Part shown: one piece after another, positions 1 through 6,654 of the stretch | Layout of the letters: each line of letters begins with the position of its first letter | How positions within the stretch are numbered: position 1 is the stretch's first letter | DNA from: Pseudomonas azotoformans | Lineage (GTDB): Bacteria; Pseudomonadota; Gammaproteobacteria; Pseudomonadales; Pseudomonadaceae | DNA length: 64,000 nt | Assembly: GCF_001579805.1 (NCBI RefSeq) | Contig: NZ_CP014546.1 | Coordinates: 6,076,001 to 6,140,000, forward strand | Reading direction: 5' to 3' | Position numbers and translations under genes: made by a program | Notes under the pieces: generated by a model | What the model saw: the letters and a program-made list of their open reading frames with translations, nothing else | What the model was told of the DNA's origin: nothing | Database searches by the model: none

Positions 1-76
1 GCAAGGCGACGGCAACCTGCACACCGTCCTGACCAACGCCGACAACTGGGAATACTTGGTGGAACACACCTACTGA
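1..76 (+). CDS. 3' end of an unidentified protein
   Basis: The frame beginning at base 2 is open to a TGA at 74-76 and encodes 24 residues ending in NWEYLVEHTY. The rest of the gene lies outside the window. The C-terminus is too short for me to assign a family. A strong intrinsic terminator follows 20 bases downstream, which supports this as a genuine gene end. Confidence 0.55.
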   Translation, partial: QGDGNLHTVLTNADNWEYLVEHTY

Positions 77-95
77 GTTGCGTTTGCAGCACTCG

Positions 96-124
96 AAAAA
101 GCCTGTTATCGAACAGGCTTTTTT
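96..124 (+). terminator. Rho-independent terminator
   Basis: An A-run leads into GCCTGTT, a four-base loop, AACAGGC and a run of six T. It terminates the gene ending at 76. The insertion sequence begins eight bases after it. Confidence 0.9.
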
Positions 125-132
125 CATCACCC

Positions 133-157
133 TGTCCCGTCCTGAATAAGGTTTACG
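133..157 (+). repeat. IS left inverted repeat with adjacent CCC target duplication
   Basis: Left terminal inverted repeat of the IS3-family element. It shares the blocks TGTC, GTCCTGAA and AGGTTTAC with the reverse complement of 1421-1445. The CCC at 130-132 is the left copy of the target duplication. Confidence 0.9.
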
Positions 158-185
158 CCTTCTGACCTATCTTCAGGAGGAGTCA

Positions 186-587
186 ATGGATTCGGGCAAA
201 AGGCGGAGCCAGCGTGACTACACGCTAGCCTTTAAATTATCGGTCGTAGACCAGGTCGAAAAGGGCGAGTTGAGTTATAAAGAGGCTCAACGGCGCTACG
301 GCATTCAGGGCCGGTCCACAGTACTGGTCTGGCTACGCAAGCACGGCCGGCAGGACTGGAGCCAAGGCGCGTCAATTCGAGAGCCGAGGAGCAGGTCCAT
401 GACCGAGCCAACCCTCCCGCTGACCCCCGAGCAGCGGATCAAAGAGCTCGAAGAACAGCTGGCGCTAAGCAATCAGAAAGCGCAATTCTTCGAAGCCGTC
501 GTGAATGTTCTGAAAAATGACTACGGTGTTTCCGTCGTAAAAAAGCGACCCGGCAAGTCCTCTCGCAAGGGCAAATCCAAGGCCTGA
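186..587 (+). CDS. IS3-family transposase OrfA
   Basis: This 133-residue protein is the DNA-binding component of the transposase. Residues about 10-60 form a helix-turn-helix of the IS3 OrfA type (RDYTLAFKLSVVDQVEKGEL). Residues about 80-110 form a short coiled coil (EQRIKELEEQLALSNQKAQF), the usual leucine-zipper region before the frameshift site. AGGAGG lies just upstream of the ATG. The last codons contain the A AAA AAG slippery heptamer, so a fraction of ribosomes should shift -1 and produce an OrfAB fusion. Confidence 0.93.
   Translation: MDSGKRRSQRDYTLAFKLSVVDQVEKGELSYKEAQRRYGIQGRSTVLVWLRKHGRQDWSQGASIREPRSRSMTEPTLPLTPEQRIKELEEQLALSNQKAQFFEAVVNVLKNDYGVSVVKKRPGKSSRKGKSKA
539..545 (+). 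other. Programmed -1 frameshift slippery site (A6G)
   Basis: The heptamer A AAA AAG is in the zero frame of orfA (GTA AAA AAG CGA). Slipping back one base opens a frame with no stop that runs through GCG ACC CGG into orfB and joins its ATG at 611 in frame. This is the established arrangement for making the IS3 OrfAB transposase. No stimulatory stem-loop was established. Confidence 0.88.
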
Positions 588-610
588 GCATCACGAGGGC
601 TTGCCTGTTT

Positions 611-1408
611 ATGAGCATTTCGCGCCAAGCGTATTACCAACGCAATCGGGTTTTCGACGAGAGGGCTCGTCAAGATCAAGAGGTCATGGACTTTGTTCTT
701 GAAAAGCGCCGCCGTCAGCCACGGATAGGCACGCGCAAGCTGCATTACCTGATGAGCGTTGAAGTTGGTGCATCAGTTCGGGTCGGCAGAGACCGCCTGT
801 TTAGCATCCTGCGCAACGCTCGAGAACTGGTTGTACGCAAACGGGCATACCACAAAACGACGGACAGCCATCACCGTTTTCGCCGACACCCTAACCTGCT
901 CAAAGCAGGTCATGAGCAGATAGTGGCCAATAGGCCAGAGCAGGTCTGGGTTGCAGACATCACCTACCTGCCGACACAGGAAAGCGTGGCTTATGTGAGC
1001 CTGGTGACAGACGCCTACTCGCGCAAGATCGTAGGCCATCATGTGCATGAGAGCTTGCATACCGAGTCGGTAATCAAGGCGATGGAAAAGGCAGTTGGTG
1101 AGCGCCGAAGCACGCTGCCACTGATCCATCACTCAGACCGTGGAGCCCAATACTGCTCTGAGCTTTATCAACGCTTGCACGCTAGTCATGGCGTCAGGTG
1201 CTCAATGACCGACGGCTATGACTGCTACCAGAATGCTCTGGCGGAGAGGATAAACGGCATTTTGAAGACCGAGTTCCTGCTGTATCGCCCTAAAAATCTG
1301 GCGGACGCAGTGAAAATGGTGGATGAGTCGGTGCTGATCTACAACGGGGAACGGCCACACCTGTCCCTGAAATACAAAACGCCCGATGCGGTGCATCGGG
1401 CGTTTTGA
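611..1408 (+). CDS. IS3-family transposase OrfB (integrase catalytic part)
   Basis: This 265-residue frame carries the rve/DDE catalytic core. D116 (VWVADITYL), D176 (HHSDRGAQY) and E212 (ALAERINGI) form a D-D-(35)-E triad, and the HTH_21-like segment precedes it. It lies in the -1 frame of orfA and is probably made mainly as an OrfAB fusion through the slippery site at 539-545; the ATG at 611 could also allow separate translation. Length and motifs are complete. The stop codon lies inside a strong hairpin that may also end transcription. Confidence 0.93.
   Translation: MSISRQAYYQRNRVFDERARQDQEVMDFVLEKRRRQPRIGTRKLHYLMSVEVGASVRVGRDRLFSILRNARELVVRKRAYHKTTDSHHRFRRHPNLLKAGHEQIVANRPEQVWVADITYLPTQESVAYVSLVTDAYSRKIVGHHVHESLHTESVIKAMEKAVGERRSTLPLIHHSDRGAQYCSELYQRLHASHGVRCSMTDGYDCYQNALAERINGILKTEFLLYRPKNLADAVKMVDESVLIYNGERPHLSLKYKTPDAVHRAF
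1375..1407 (+). terminator. Perfect hairpin overlapping the orfB stop
   Basis: Two 15-base perfectly complementary arms (1375-1389 and 1393-1407) are separated by GGT, and the right arm ends in TTTTG. The hairpin spans the last codons of orfB. It resembles an intrinsic terminator and, being symmetric with A4 and T4 ends, could act in both directions, insulating the element from flanking transcription. Confidence 0.75.
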
Positions 1409-1420
1409 GACTGAAACAGG

Positions 1421-1445
1421 TGTAAACCTATTTCAGGACTAGACA
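1421..1445 (+). repeat. IS right inverted repeat with adjacent CCC target duplication
   Basis: Right terminal inverted repeat of the IS3-family element, complementary to 133-157. The CCC at 1446-1448 is the right copy of the target duplication. Confidence 0.9.
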
Positions 1446-1467
1446 CCCGCTCTATCAGGAGTTGACC

Positions 1468-1932
1468 ATGGATCGTCGATTACTACGTGCCTTCTCGCTC
1501 GCAATGGCGTGCTCACTGGCACCCTCTGCTTACGCACTGAATACCGAGGAAGCCGAACCCCACCTACTCATGGAGTACGCTGTGACCTTGAGTGCCCATG
1601 CAGCCAAACATCAGTGGCAACGTTTGTGGCATGCCACGCGTCTGGCCCACTACTTCAACCCGGCTCATACCACGCACTTCACACCGCCCTCGAGTAAAGC
1701 AGGCGAGAAGATCGTGCACACGCTGGCCAACGCCACCAGTGTCACGGCATATAAAACCAGCCTGGCAACGTATCGTTATGAGTTCGGCGATAAGGTCGGT
1801 ATAGAGCGCGGCATTGCTGTCACCGCGATCTGCGTCGATGTCGATTGGCGCAGCCTGCCTGAAGGCACCGACGCTGAAGACGCAAGCGGCATGGGCAGCG
1901 TCAGTCTGCTGCTGGCCCGACCTTGCCCGTAA
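1468..1932 (+). CDS. Secreted hypothetical protein
   Basis: I do not recognise this 154-residue protein. It starts with a clear Sec signal peptide (basic n-region, hydrophobic stretch, APSAYA cleavage site), so it is probably periplasmic. Two cysteines near the C-terminus (AICVDV and the final RPCP) could form a disulfide. The ATG at 1468 is preferred over an in-frame TTG at 1462 because AGGAG sits six bases upstream. The IS element ends only 22 bases before the start, so any native promoter must lie beyond the insertion, or transcription now begins inside the IS. Confidence 0.75.
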   Translation: MDRRLLRAFSLAMACSLAPSAYALNTEEAEPHLLMEYAVTLSAHAAKHQWQRLWHATRLAHYFNPAHTTHFTPPSSKAGEKIVHTLANATSVTAYKTSLATYRYEFGDKVGIERGIAVTAICVDVDWRSLPEGTDAEDASGMGSVSLLLARPCP

Positions 1933-1935
1933 CCC

Positions 1936-1969
1936 AAAAAAAGCCGCCTGGCTAACTTAGCAGGCGGCT
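1936..1969 (-). terminator. Intrinsic terminator after the muramidase gene
   Basis: Read on the minus strand, a GC-rich stem (AGCCGCCT with AGGCGGCT, extended by GCTAA with TTAGC) is followed by a run of seven T. It closes the muramidase gene and may also end the convergent plus-strand gene. Confidence 0.85.
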
Positions 1970-1974
1970 GTCCT

Positions 1975-2589
1975 TCAACTGTTTGATCGGTCATCGGCGG
2001 GCTTGTCAGCCCTCATCAACGCCGCCTCCGCTTTGCGACGGTCGTGGTAAATGTCATGAAAGTCTTCCAGGGTAGCGATAGCATCCGCCCATTTGCGCTG
2101 CGTCACTTGCCCCCAGAATATTGGCGTGCGGGTCGCAAGGTCTCCGTACTGGAAAGCGACCGAGGCGATGGCAGTCTGCACTCCGGCAGGCAAGTCGGCA
2201 AAAGGGATAACCCTCTCGGTGGGCAACTTGGCGAAAAGAAGTGATGTCGCCTTATCGTACTTAGTCATCAGCGTGTGAATGAACTGAGTCTCGTAGGCGT
2301 CGTCGATCGCCTTCGCATCGGCCACACTAATCTCCAGCGGATGCTTCTGAAGGAACGCCTTCGCGTCTGCGCCTTTGAGGTGCAGGTAAGGCGTGAGGCG
2401 ATCACGCAGATCTGCGCGCAGCATATCCAGGTTGCTCTGCTGACCGATGTCAAAGCCGGTCGCGATAGTCACGCCGCTCTGACTTTTATCCGCCAAGGGC
2501 ACATAGCCCCTGGTTATCGACGCACCTTCCTGCTTGCCGATAAACGCCATATCAACGGCACTTTCTTTCTGGGGTGATTTCTCGTTCAT
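1975..2589 (-). CDS. Pesticin C-terminal-like muramidase
   Basis: This 204-residue protein resembles the lysozyme-like catalytic domain of pesticin, which cleaves the peptidoglycan glycan backbone. The diagnostic segment is E21 in KQEG, then GYVPLADKSQSGVTIATGFD with T41 and D47. The six-residue T-to-D spacing matches the Thr/Asp pair of the pesticin active site, where Glu, Thr and Asp are catalytic. There is no signal peptide and no receptor-binding or translocation domain, so it either needs another export route or acts after lysis. The start has AAGGAAA upstream. It diverges from the Mor-like regulator across 164 bp containing two operator-like repeats. Confidence 0.82.
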   Translation of the reverse strand: MNEKSPQKESAVDMAFIGKQEGASITRGYVPLADKSQSGVTIATGFDIGQQSNLDMLRADLRDRLTPYLHLKGADAKAFLQKHPLEISVADAKAIDDAYETQFIHTLMTKYDKATSLLFAKLPTERVIPFADLPAGVQTAIASVAFQYGDLATRTPIFWGQVTQRKWADAIATLEDFHDIYHDRRKAEAALMRADKPADDRSNS

Positions 2590-2652
2590 GGTGAGTTTCC
2601 TTTGGGTTTTAGGAAACCGCAGTCCATCACCCTCACCGCAACAGTATCAGAA
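2590..2652. promoter_or_regulatory. Divergent promoter region, muramidase / Mor-like gene
   Basis: Together with 2653-2753 this is the intergenic space between two divergent starts. I cannot place -10 and -35 boxes securely. The notable content is the pair of repeated motifs listed separately. Confidence 0.45.
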
Positions 2653-2692
2653 GGTAAAAGTTCCCTACTCTCATAGGTAAAGTTTCCTACTG
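2653..2692 (+). repeat. Two direct copies of an operator-like motif (GGTAAA..CCTACT)
   Basis: GGTAAAAGTTCCCTACT (2653-2669) and GGTAAAGTTTCCTACT (2676-2691) are near-identical and start 23 bp apart, about two helical turns. A third copy lies at 3133-3150. The position between the muramidase and the Mor-like gene suggests a binding site for the Mor-like protein. That link is inference. Confidence 0.7.
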
Positions 2693-2753
2693 CTTATCGG
2701 CATACGTACCTTCCAAGCTCTGAGCAGCTTCGCACCCCAAGGAGGTATTACCG

Positions 2754-3137
2754 ATGGAACAGAAAGATCTGGAACTCATTGATGTACGGCAACTCCCTCA
2801 CTCACTTCAGGTGCTGATTGCCTGCGTCGGACTTGAAAGTGCTTTTCGGCTGACGTGCGTGTATGGCGGACGCCCGAAATACATTCCCAAGCATTCTCAA
2901 CGCACCTCACTGGCACTGGTCCTCTCGCCAGAATCACTGCAAGCCCTGATAGATGCCTTTGCGGGTATCTCGCTGGAAATTCCCAAGTCCGATCATTTCT
3001 TTCGCCAGATACGAAACCAGAATATCCAGACCGGTATTTCCGATGGTATTTCACGCAGCGTATTAGCCGAGAAGTACGGCCTGAGCCTGCGGCAAATAGC
3101 CAATATCCGGCGCCAGGAAGTTTGCTTTCATCGGTAA
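2754..3137 (+). CDS. Mor-like transcription activator
   Basis: This 127-residue protein matches the Mor/C family of phage Mu middle and late gene activators. The central part has VYGGRPKYIPK and LEIPKSDHFFRQIRNQNI. The C-terminal helix-turn-helix is SRSVLAEKYGLSLRQIANIRR (residues about 100-122). AAGGAGG precedes the ATG. No phage structural genes surround it, so it seems to be a domesticated or cassette regulator. Its likely targets are the divergent muramidase and the downstream DUF2589 pair, because copies of one sequence motif flank it on both sides. Confidence 0.82.
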   Translation: MEQKDLELIDVRQLPHSLQVLIACVGLESAFRLTCVYGGRPKYIPKHSQRTSLALVLSPESLQALIDAFAGISLEIPKSDHFFRQIRNQNIQTGISDGISRSVLAEKYGLSLRQIANIRRQEVCFHR

Positions 3138-3150
3138 TAACTTCCTACTG
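3133..3150 (+). repeat. Third operator-like motif copy upstream of the DUF2589 genes
   Basis: GGTAATAACTTCCTACTG matches the two copies at 2653-2692. It overlaps the stop codon of the Mor-like gene and sits about 70 bp before the first DUF2589 start, a suitable position for an activator site. Confidence 0.65.
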
Positions 3151-3219
3151 AATCAACCGTTGCGCCATGGATAGATTGAAGTTGCGCACTTTCGCGCACT
3201 CTCGATAAGGAAATTAAAA

Positions 3220-3873
3220 ATGCCAGATCCAATTGATAAAGGGCTTATTGGCGGCGTGATTGCCGCACTGCCTCTGGACAAGATGATCAGCGGTCCGCTG
3301 ATGGCAATGATCCAGGCTCAGGTCGCCGCGAGCAAAGCGTATGCGGACTTCATCATGGGCGTGTGTATCCAGGACGGCAAAGCCGTCTCGGTACAGTTCG
3401 ACTATGACGAAACCCTGGTCGACGACAAGGGGGTCTTCAAGGGCACGGTCAACAAGACCATGCGCATTCCGCTGCTGGCGGCCATCAGTCACCCGAACAT
3501 CACCATCGAAGAAGGGACCATCGACTTCGAACTGACCATCAGCCAGATGGCTGAAGACACCAGTTCCAGCGATGTCTCCGGCAGCTTCGAAGCCAAGATG
3601 GGTTGGGGCCCGTTCACGGTCACGGCCAAGGGCGCTGCAAGCCACAAGTCGTCACAAACGCGTAAGACCGACACTCGCGCCCGTTACGCCATCCACACAA
3701 AGATCGTTCGACAGGACCCACCGGAAGCCTTGATGCGCGTCATCGACTTCCTCACCGAGGCCGCCACCAAACCGATCATCCTCCCATCAGCCGCCCCAAC
3801 CAGCGCCGATACCCTGCCAACCACCGGCGTGCTGCCTATGCCTGACGCGAAGTCCGACGGCAAAGCCGCATAA
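3220..3873 (+). CDS. DUF2589 domain-containing protein
   Basis: This 217-residue protein has the DUF2589 pattern. An N-terminal helix (LIGGVIAALPLDKMISGPL) is followed by a beta-rich region with FDYDET and IPLLAAISHPNI, then a C-terminal PEALMRVIDFL motif shared with the next gene. No signal peptide or membrane segment is visible. The molecular function of the family is unknown to me. AAGGAAA precedes the start. It is cotranscribed with the second DUF2589 gene 71 bp downstream and probably controlled by the Mor-like protein. Confidence 0.8.
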   Translation: MPDPIDKGLIGGVIAALPLDKMISGPLMAMIQAQVAASKAYADFIMGVCIQDGKAVSVQFDYDETLVDDKGVFKGTVNKTMRIPLLAAISHPNITIEEGTIDFELTISQMAEDTSSSDVSGSFEAKMGWGPFTVTAKGAASHKSSQTRKTDTRARYAIHTKIVRQDPPEALMRVIDFLTEAATKPIILPSAAPTSADTLPTTGVLPMPDAKSDGKAA

Positions 3874-3944
3874 CAAGAAATGGCCCACCTCGCCCCGCCC
3901 GCCACTCAGGCGGGGCAACCCTCTCACGACTTAAGGAGATCACC

Positions 3945-4520
3945 ATGGCACTCTTTTCACGCCCCAAGGAACCCATGTCGGCCAGCGACTTGAGCCACAT
4001 TACCCGAGGGTTGCACCAGGCAGCGGCGGCCACGCACAACCTGATCGCCCAGCAATACATCACCTTGTTCGACCAGTTCTTCGATTACAACACTGAAGAC
4101 CTTGGCACCCCGATGAAAGCCAAAATGGTCGAAATCGCCCTGACCGAAGGCCACACCATCAGCGTGCCGCTGATTGCGTTGGTAGCCCCCAAGGGCCTGG
4201 CACTGCAAAAGATGGACGTGGAGCTATCGGTGAAGATGCACTCCAGCGAAGTGCAGAAAGCCAACCATGACCTGGAAAACGGAGACCTGCACAGCGAAAA
4301 GTTTTTCGTGACCTTCGGCAACTCCAAACGCGAAGGCCAGGACCGTGACCCGGATGAAGTCCAGATCCGCATCGAGTTCAAGGCGTGCGAACCGCCCGAG
4401 GCGATCAACCGCATCATCGAGGAATACACCAACCTGATCAGCCCGAAAGTACAAGCACCGATCAACCCGCCGATCCCTGAGCAACCCTTCAACCTGGGTC
4501 CGTCAGATTTCGCGCCTTGA
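3945..4520 (+). CDS. Second DUF2589-like protein
   Basis: This 191-residue protein shares the family layout with its upstream neighbour: an N-terminal helical region (HQAAAATHNLIAQQYITLF), ISVPLIALVAPKGLALQKMD equivalent to the IPLLAAISHPNI strand, and PEAINRIIEEYTNLI near the end. The tail is proline-rich (VQAPINPPIPEQP). AAGGAG precedes the ATG. Adjacent DUF2589 paralogues may form a heteromeric assembly; this is inference. Confidence 0.75.
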   Translation: MALFSRPKEPMSASDLSHITRGLHQAAAATHNLIAQQYITLFDQFFDYNTEDLGTPMKAKMVEIALTEGHTISVPLIALVAPKGLALQKMDVELSVKMHSSEVQKANHDLENGDLHSEKFFVTFGNSKREGQDRDPDEVQIRIEFKACEPPEAINRIIEEYTNLISPKVQAPINPPIPEQPFNLGPSDFAP

Positions 4521-4535
4521 TGCCTGAACAAGCGA

Positions 4536-4558
4536 CTTCCTCGAACGGTTCGAGGAAG
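4536..4558. repeat. Perfect inverted repeat between convergent genes
   Basis: Eleven-base arms CTTCCTCGAAC and GTTCGAGGAAG surround a single G. It lies between the convergent DUF2589 and DUF3144 genes. There is no T-run, so it is a hairpin barrier rather than a standard terminator. Confidence 0.6.
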
Positions 4559-4572
4559 CAGTCCACGACAGC

Positions 4573-4863
4573 CTACTTAGCCTGCATGTACCGGCTGAAA
4601 TTATTGATGTGATCATCCAGATTATCCTCAAGCATCATCCGGTACTGGTCACAGAAGTACTTCAACATCGCCTCCCGCGCATCGGCCATTTCCGCGCCGG
4701 ACTTGAAGTTGCGCGCGCTGGCCCTGGCATTGAAGCGAGTGGTGCCGAACATCATCGAGGCGCTGACCTGGCCGAGGTTTTCGTGAGCCTGAAGTTGCTC
4801 GTTCGACAGTTCGATGTGCGCGTCGGCGCGATCGTAGAAGGTGGGGTCAGTGGCGTCGGCCAT
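4573..4863 (-). CDS. DUF3144 domain-containing protein
   Basis: This 96-residue soluble protein has the DUF3144 signature: TFYDRADAHIELSNEQ at the start, SASMMFGTTRFNA in the middle and LEDNLDDHINNFSRYM at the end. Function is unknown. It is predicted to be mostly helical with no signal peptide. It follows trmK by 39 bp on the same strand and is probably the last gene of a gntR-trmK-DUF3144 transcript. Confidence 0.82.
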   Translation of the reverse strand: MADATDPTFYDRADAHIELSNEQLQAHENLGQVSASMMFGTTRFNARASARNFKSGAEMADAREAMLKYFCDQYRMMLEDNLDDHINNFSRYMQAK

Positions 4864-4902
4864 TATGGGTGTCCTAGGTCATCAGGTTTGAATGAAGGGG
4901 TA

Positions 4903-5598
4903 TCAGGCCAGTAACGCGGTAATCCAGTTGGCCTGCTGGGCAATCTCTTGTCGCTTCTCTTGCGGCACGGCCTGCCGAGCTTGTTCGAAACTGGCCAGGG
5001 TCTTGTGCTTTTGGCGCAGCATACGTTGCCACTTCGCGATGAACGCCGGGCTGCGCGCCTGCATTTGCAGCGGGCCGAAGTACAGCTGCTCAGCGGTGTA
5101 AACCACCGGCCCGGTGCGCTCGGCGACGATGATTTCGTAGTAGAAGCGGTTCTCGCGCAAAAGCTCTTCACTGAGGATCGAGTAACCGTTATCCATCAGC
5201 CATTGGCGCAGCGGCTGCTCACCGCCATTGGGTTGCAGGATCAATCGCTCTCGGCCGCTCAGGTGCCGCTTGCCGCTTTCGAGAATGTCACGAATCGTCT
5301 CGCCGCCCATGCCGCAGACACTGATCGCGGTGATGCCGTCATGGGCTTCGATGGCCGCCAAGCCATCGGCCAGGCGCACGGTGATCTGGTGCTCCAGGCC
5401 GTTGTCGCACACGGTGCGTTGCGCCGCATGAAAGGGCGTGGTCGCGACCTCCCCCGCCACTGCCGCTGTGATCAGCCCGCGACGCATCAATGCCACCGGC
5501 AAATAACCGTGATCGGAGCCGATATCGGCCAGGCGCGCGCCTGCCGGTACGTTGGCGGCGACGCGCTCCAGGCGCAGGGATAAGGTGTGTTCGTTCAA
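4903..5598 (-). CDS. trmK: tRNA (adenine(22)-N(1))-methyltransferase TrmK
   Basis: This 231-residue enzyme is an AdoMet-dependent methyltransferase of the TrmK family, which makes m1A22 in tRNA. The N-terminus RLERVAANVPAGARLADIGSDHGYLP holds the SAM-binding motif I (ADIGSDHGYLP). CGMGGETI and ILQPNGGE are family hallmarks, the latter containing the NPPY-like catalytic position. The C-terminal helical part begins near residue 170. The start overlaps the stop of the upstream GntR-type regulator by four bases, so the two are translationally coupled. Confidence 0.9.
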   Translation of the reverse strand: MNEHTLSLRLERVAANVPAGARLADIGSDHGYLPVALMRRGLITAAVAGEVATTPFHAAQRTVCDNGLEHQITVRLADGLAAIEAHDGITAISVCGMGGETIRDILESGKRHLSGRERLILQPNGGEQPLRQWLMDNGYSILSEELLRENRFYYEIIVAERTGPVVYTAEQLYFGPLQMQARSPAFIAKWQRMLRQKHKTLASFEQARQAVPQEKRQEIAQQANWITALLA

Positions 5599-6314
5599 CG
5601 CCCCTGCTCCCCCGAAAAACGGTCCCGGCTGTTGGTCAGGTGCAGCACCATGGCGGCGCGGGCGGCGTCCGGGTCCTGGCGTTTGATCGCGTTGAAGATC
5701 GCCTCATGTTCCAGGTTCGCCAATTGACCCAACTGGGCAAAGTCGGCGCCGCCACGTTCATCGCCTTTCACCTGGGTACGCGGGATCATCGCATTGCCCA
5801 GGTGCAGCATGATTTCGGTGAAGAAGGTATTACCGGTGGCCTCGGCGATCAGTTGGTGGAAGCGCTTGTCTTCCTCCACGCAGCTGTCGTTGTTGGCCAG
5901 GGAGGCCTGGTAGTCGTCGAGTGCCTGGCGCATGTGGGCCAGTTGCAGGTCGGTGCGGCGCACGGCGGCCAGTGCGACGGCTTGCACCTCAAGACCCAGG
6001 CGCAGTTCGAGCATGTTGCGCACGCTGGCGACCGTGTCCACATGCAGGCGCAAGCCCTGCTGCGCCTGTTGCGCCAGCACAAAGGTGCCGATCCCGTGAC
6101 GGGTCTCGACCAATCCCGACGCCTGCAATTTGGAGATCGCTTCGCGCACCACGGTTCGGCTCACGCCATGCTCAGCCACGACGGTGGATTCCGACGGCAG
6201 TTTTTCGCCGGGTTTCAACTGGCCGAGCAGGATGCGCTGGGTCAGTGCATCGACCACGCCCTGGGCCAGGTTGGTGGAGCGTTTACGCAGGGGGATTCCA
6301 CTTTCAATGGGCAT
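5595..6314 (-). CDS. FadR-type GntR family regulator
   Basis: This 239-residue regulator has an N-terminal winged helix (residues about 12-75: GVVDALTQRILLGQLKPGEKLPSES and SRTVVREAISKLQASGLVETRHGIGTFVL) and a C-terminal all-helical FCD ligand domain. I chose the internal ATG at 6314, because the longer frame adds a proline-rich stretch outside the family. It diverges from the glucarate transporter and dehydratase genes and probably represses them, binding TTGTATGA half-sites found near both promoters. Likely inducers are glucarate-type sugar acids. Confidence 0.82.
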   Translation of the reverse strand: MPIESGIPLRKRSTNLAQGVVDALTQRILLGQLKPGEKLPSESTVVAEHGVSRTVVREAISKLQASGLVETRHGIGTFVLAQQAQQGLRLHVDTVASVRNMLELRLGLEVQAVALAAVRRTDLQLAHMRQALDDYQASLANNDSCVEEDKRFHQLIAEATGNTFFTEIMLHLGNAMIPRTQVKGDERGGADFAQLGQLANLEHEAIFNAIKRQDPDAARAAMVLHLTNSRDRFSGEQGR

Positions 6315-6398
6315 TGCAACAGGTCCACGGGGTTGAGCTGGGGGGAGCTTACCACCCAGCCCGGCGTCAGGCCTGGGTTGATTGAAAAAACCCTTAAC

Positions 6399-6409
6399 TT
6401 GTATGACAA
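6399..6409. promoter_or_regulatory. Candidate GntR operator (TTGT-N3-ACAA), regulator side
   Basis: TTGTATGACAA is a small dyad 85 bp upstream of the regulator start. The half-site CTTGTATGA recurs at 6589-6597. The region 6315-6654 otherwise holds AT-rich promoter sequence and no gene. Confidence 0.5.
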
Positions 6410-6589
6410 CCAAACTTAAGCCCCTCTCTCACAGATACTCCTCTCACGGTACCCACTGGCAAGAGCCTCGCTCAAAAATCGGCATAAACCCCAGTATATA
6501 CAGCTTAAATAACCGAAATATCTGTTCTACACACCGCGTTATAAGAAGAAAAACACTCACCCCCCGGATTGCGATCTTGAGAAATATAC

Positions 6590-6600
6590 TTGTATGATGT
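6590..6600. promoter_or_regulatory. Candidate GntR operator, transporter side
   Basis: TTGTATGATGT shares its left half with the site at 6399-6409 and is 54 bp before the transporter start. A further inverted half-site, ACGTACAAG, follows at about 6612-6620. Confidence 0.5.
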
Positions 6601-6654
6601 CTATCAACAAAACGTACAAGCCCGCATAAAAATAATCAGGGGGAGTTTTGAATT

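Larger units (their letters stand above)
133..1445 (+). mobile_element. Intact IS3-family insertion sequence
   Basis: This 1313-bp element is bounded by 25-bp imperfect inverted repeats (133-157 and 1421-1445, 20 of 25 positions matching) that start TGTC at both outer ends. It is flanked by a 3-bp target duplication, CCC, at 130-132 and 1446-1448. Inside are orfA and orfB in the -1 relationship typical of IS3 elements, with a slippery heptamer at 539-545. Both frames are open and the DDE residues are present, so the copy looks functional. The intact target duplication suggests a recent insertion. I cannot name the IS without a database comparison. Confidence 0.93.
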
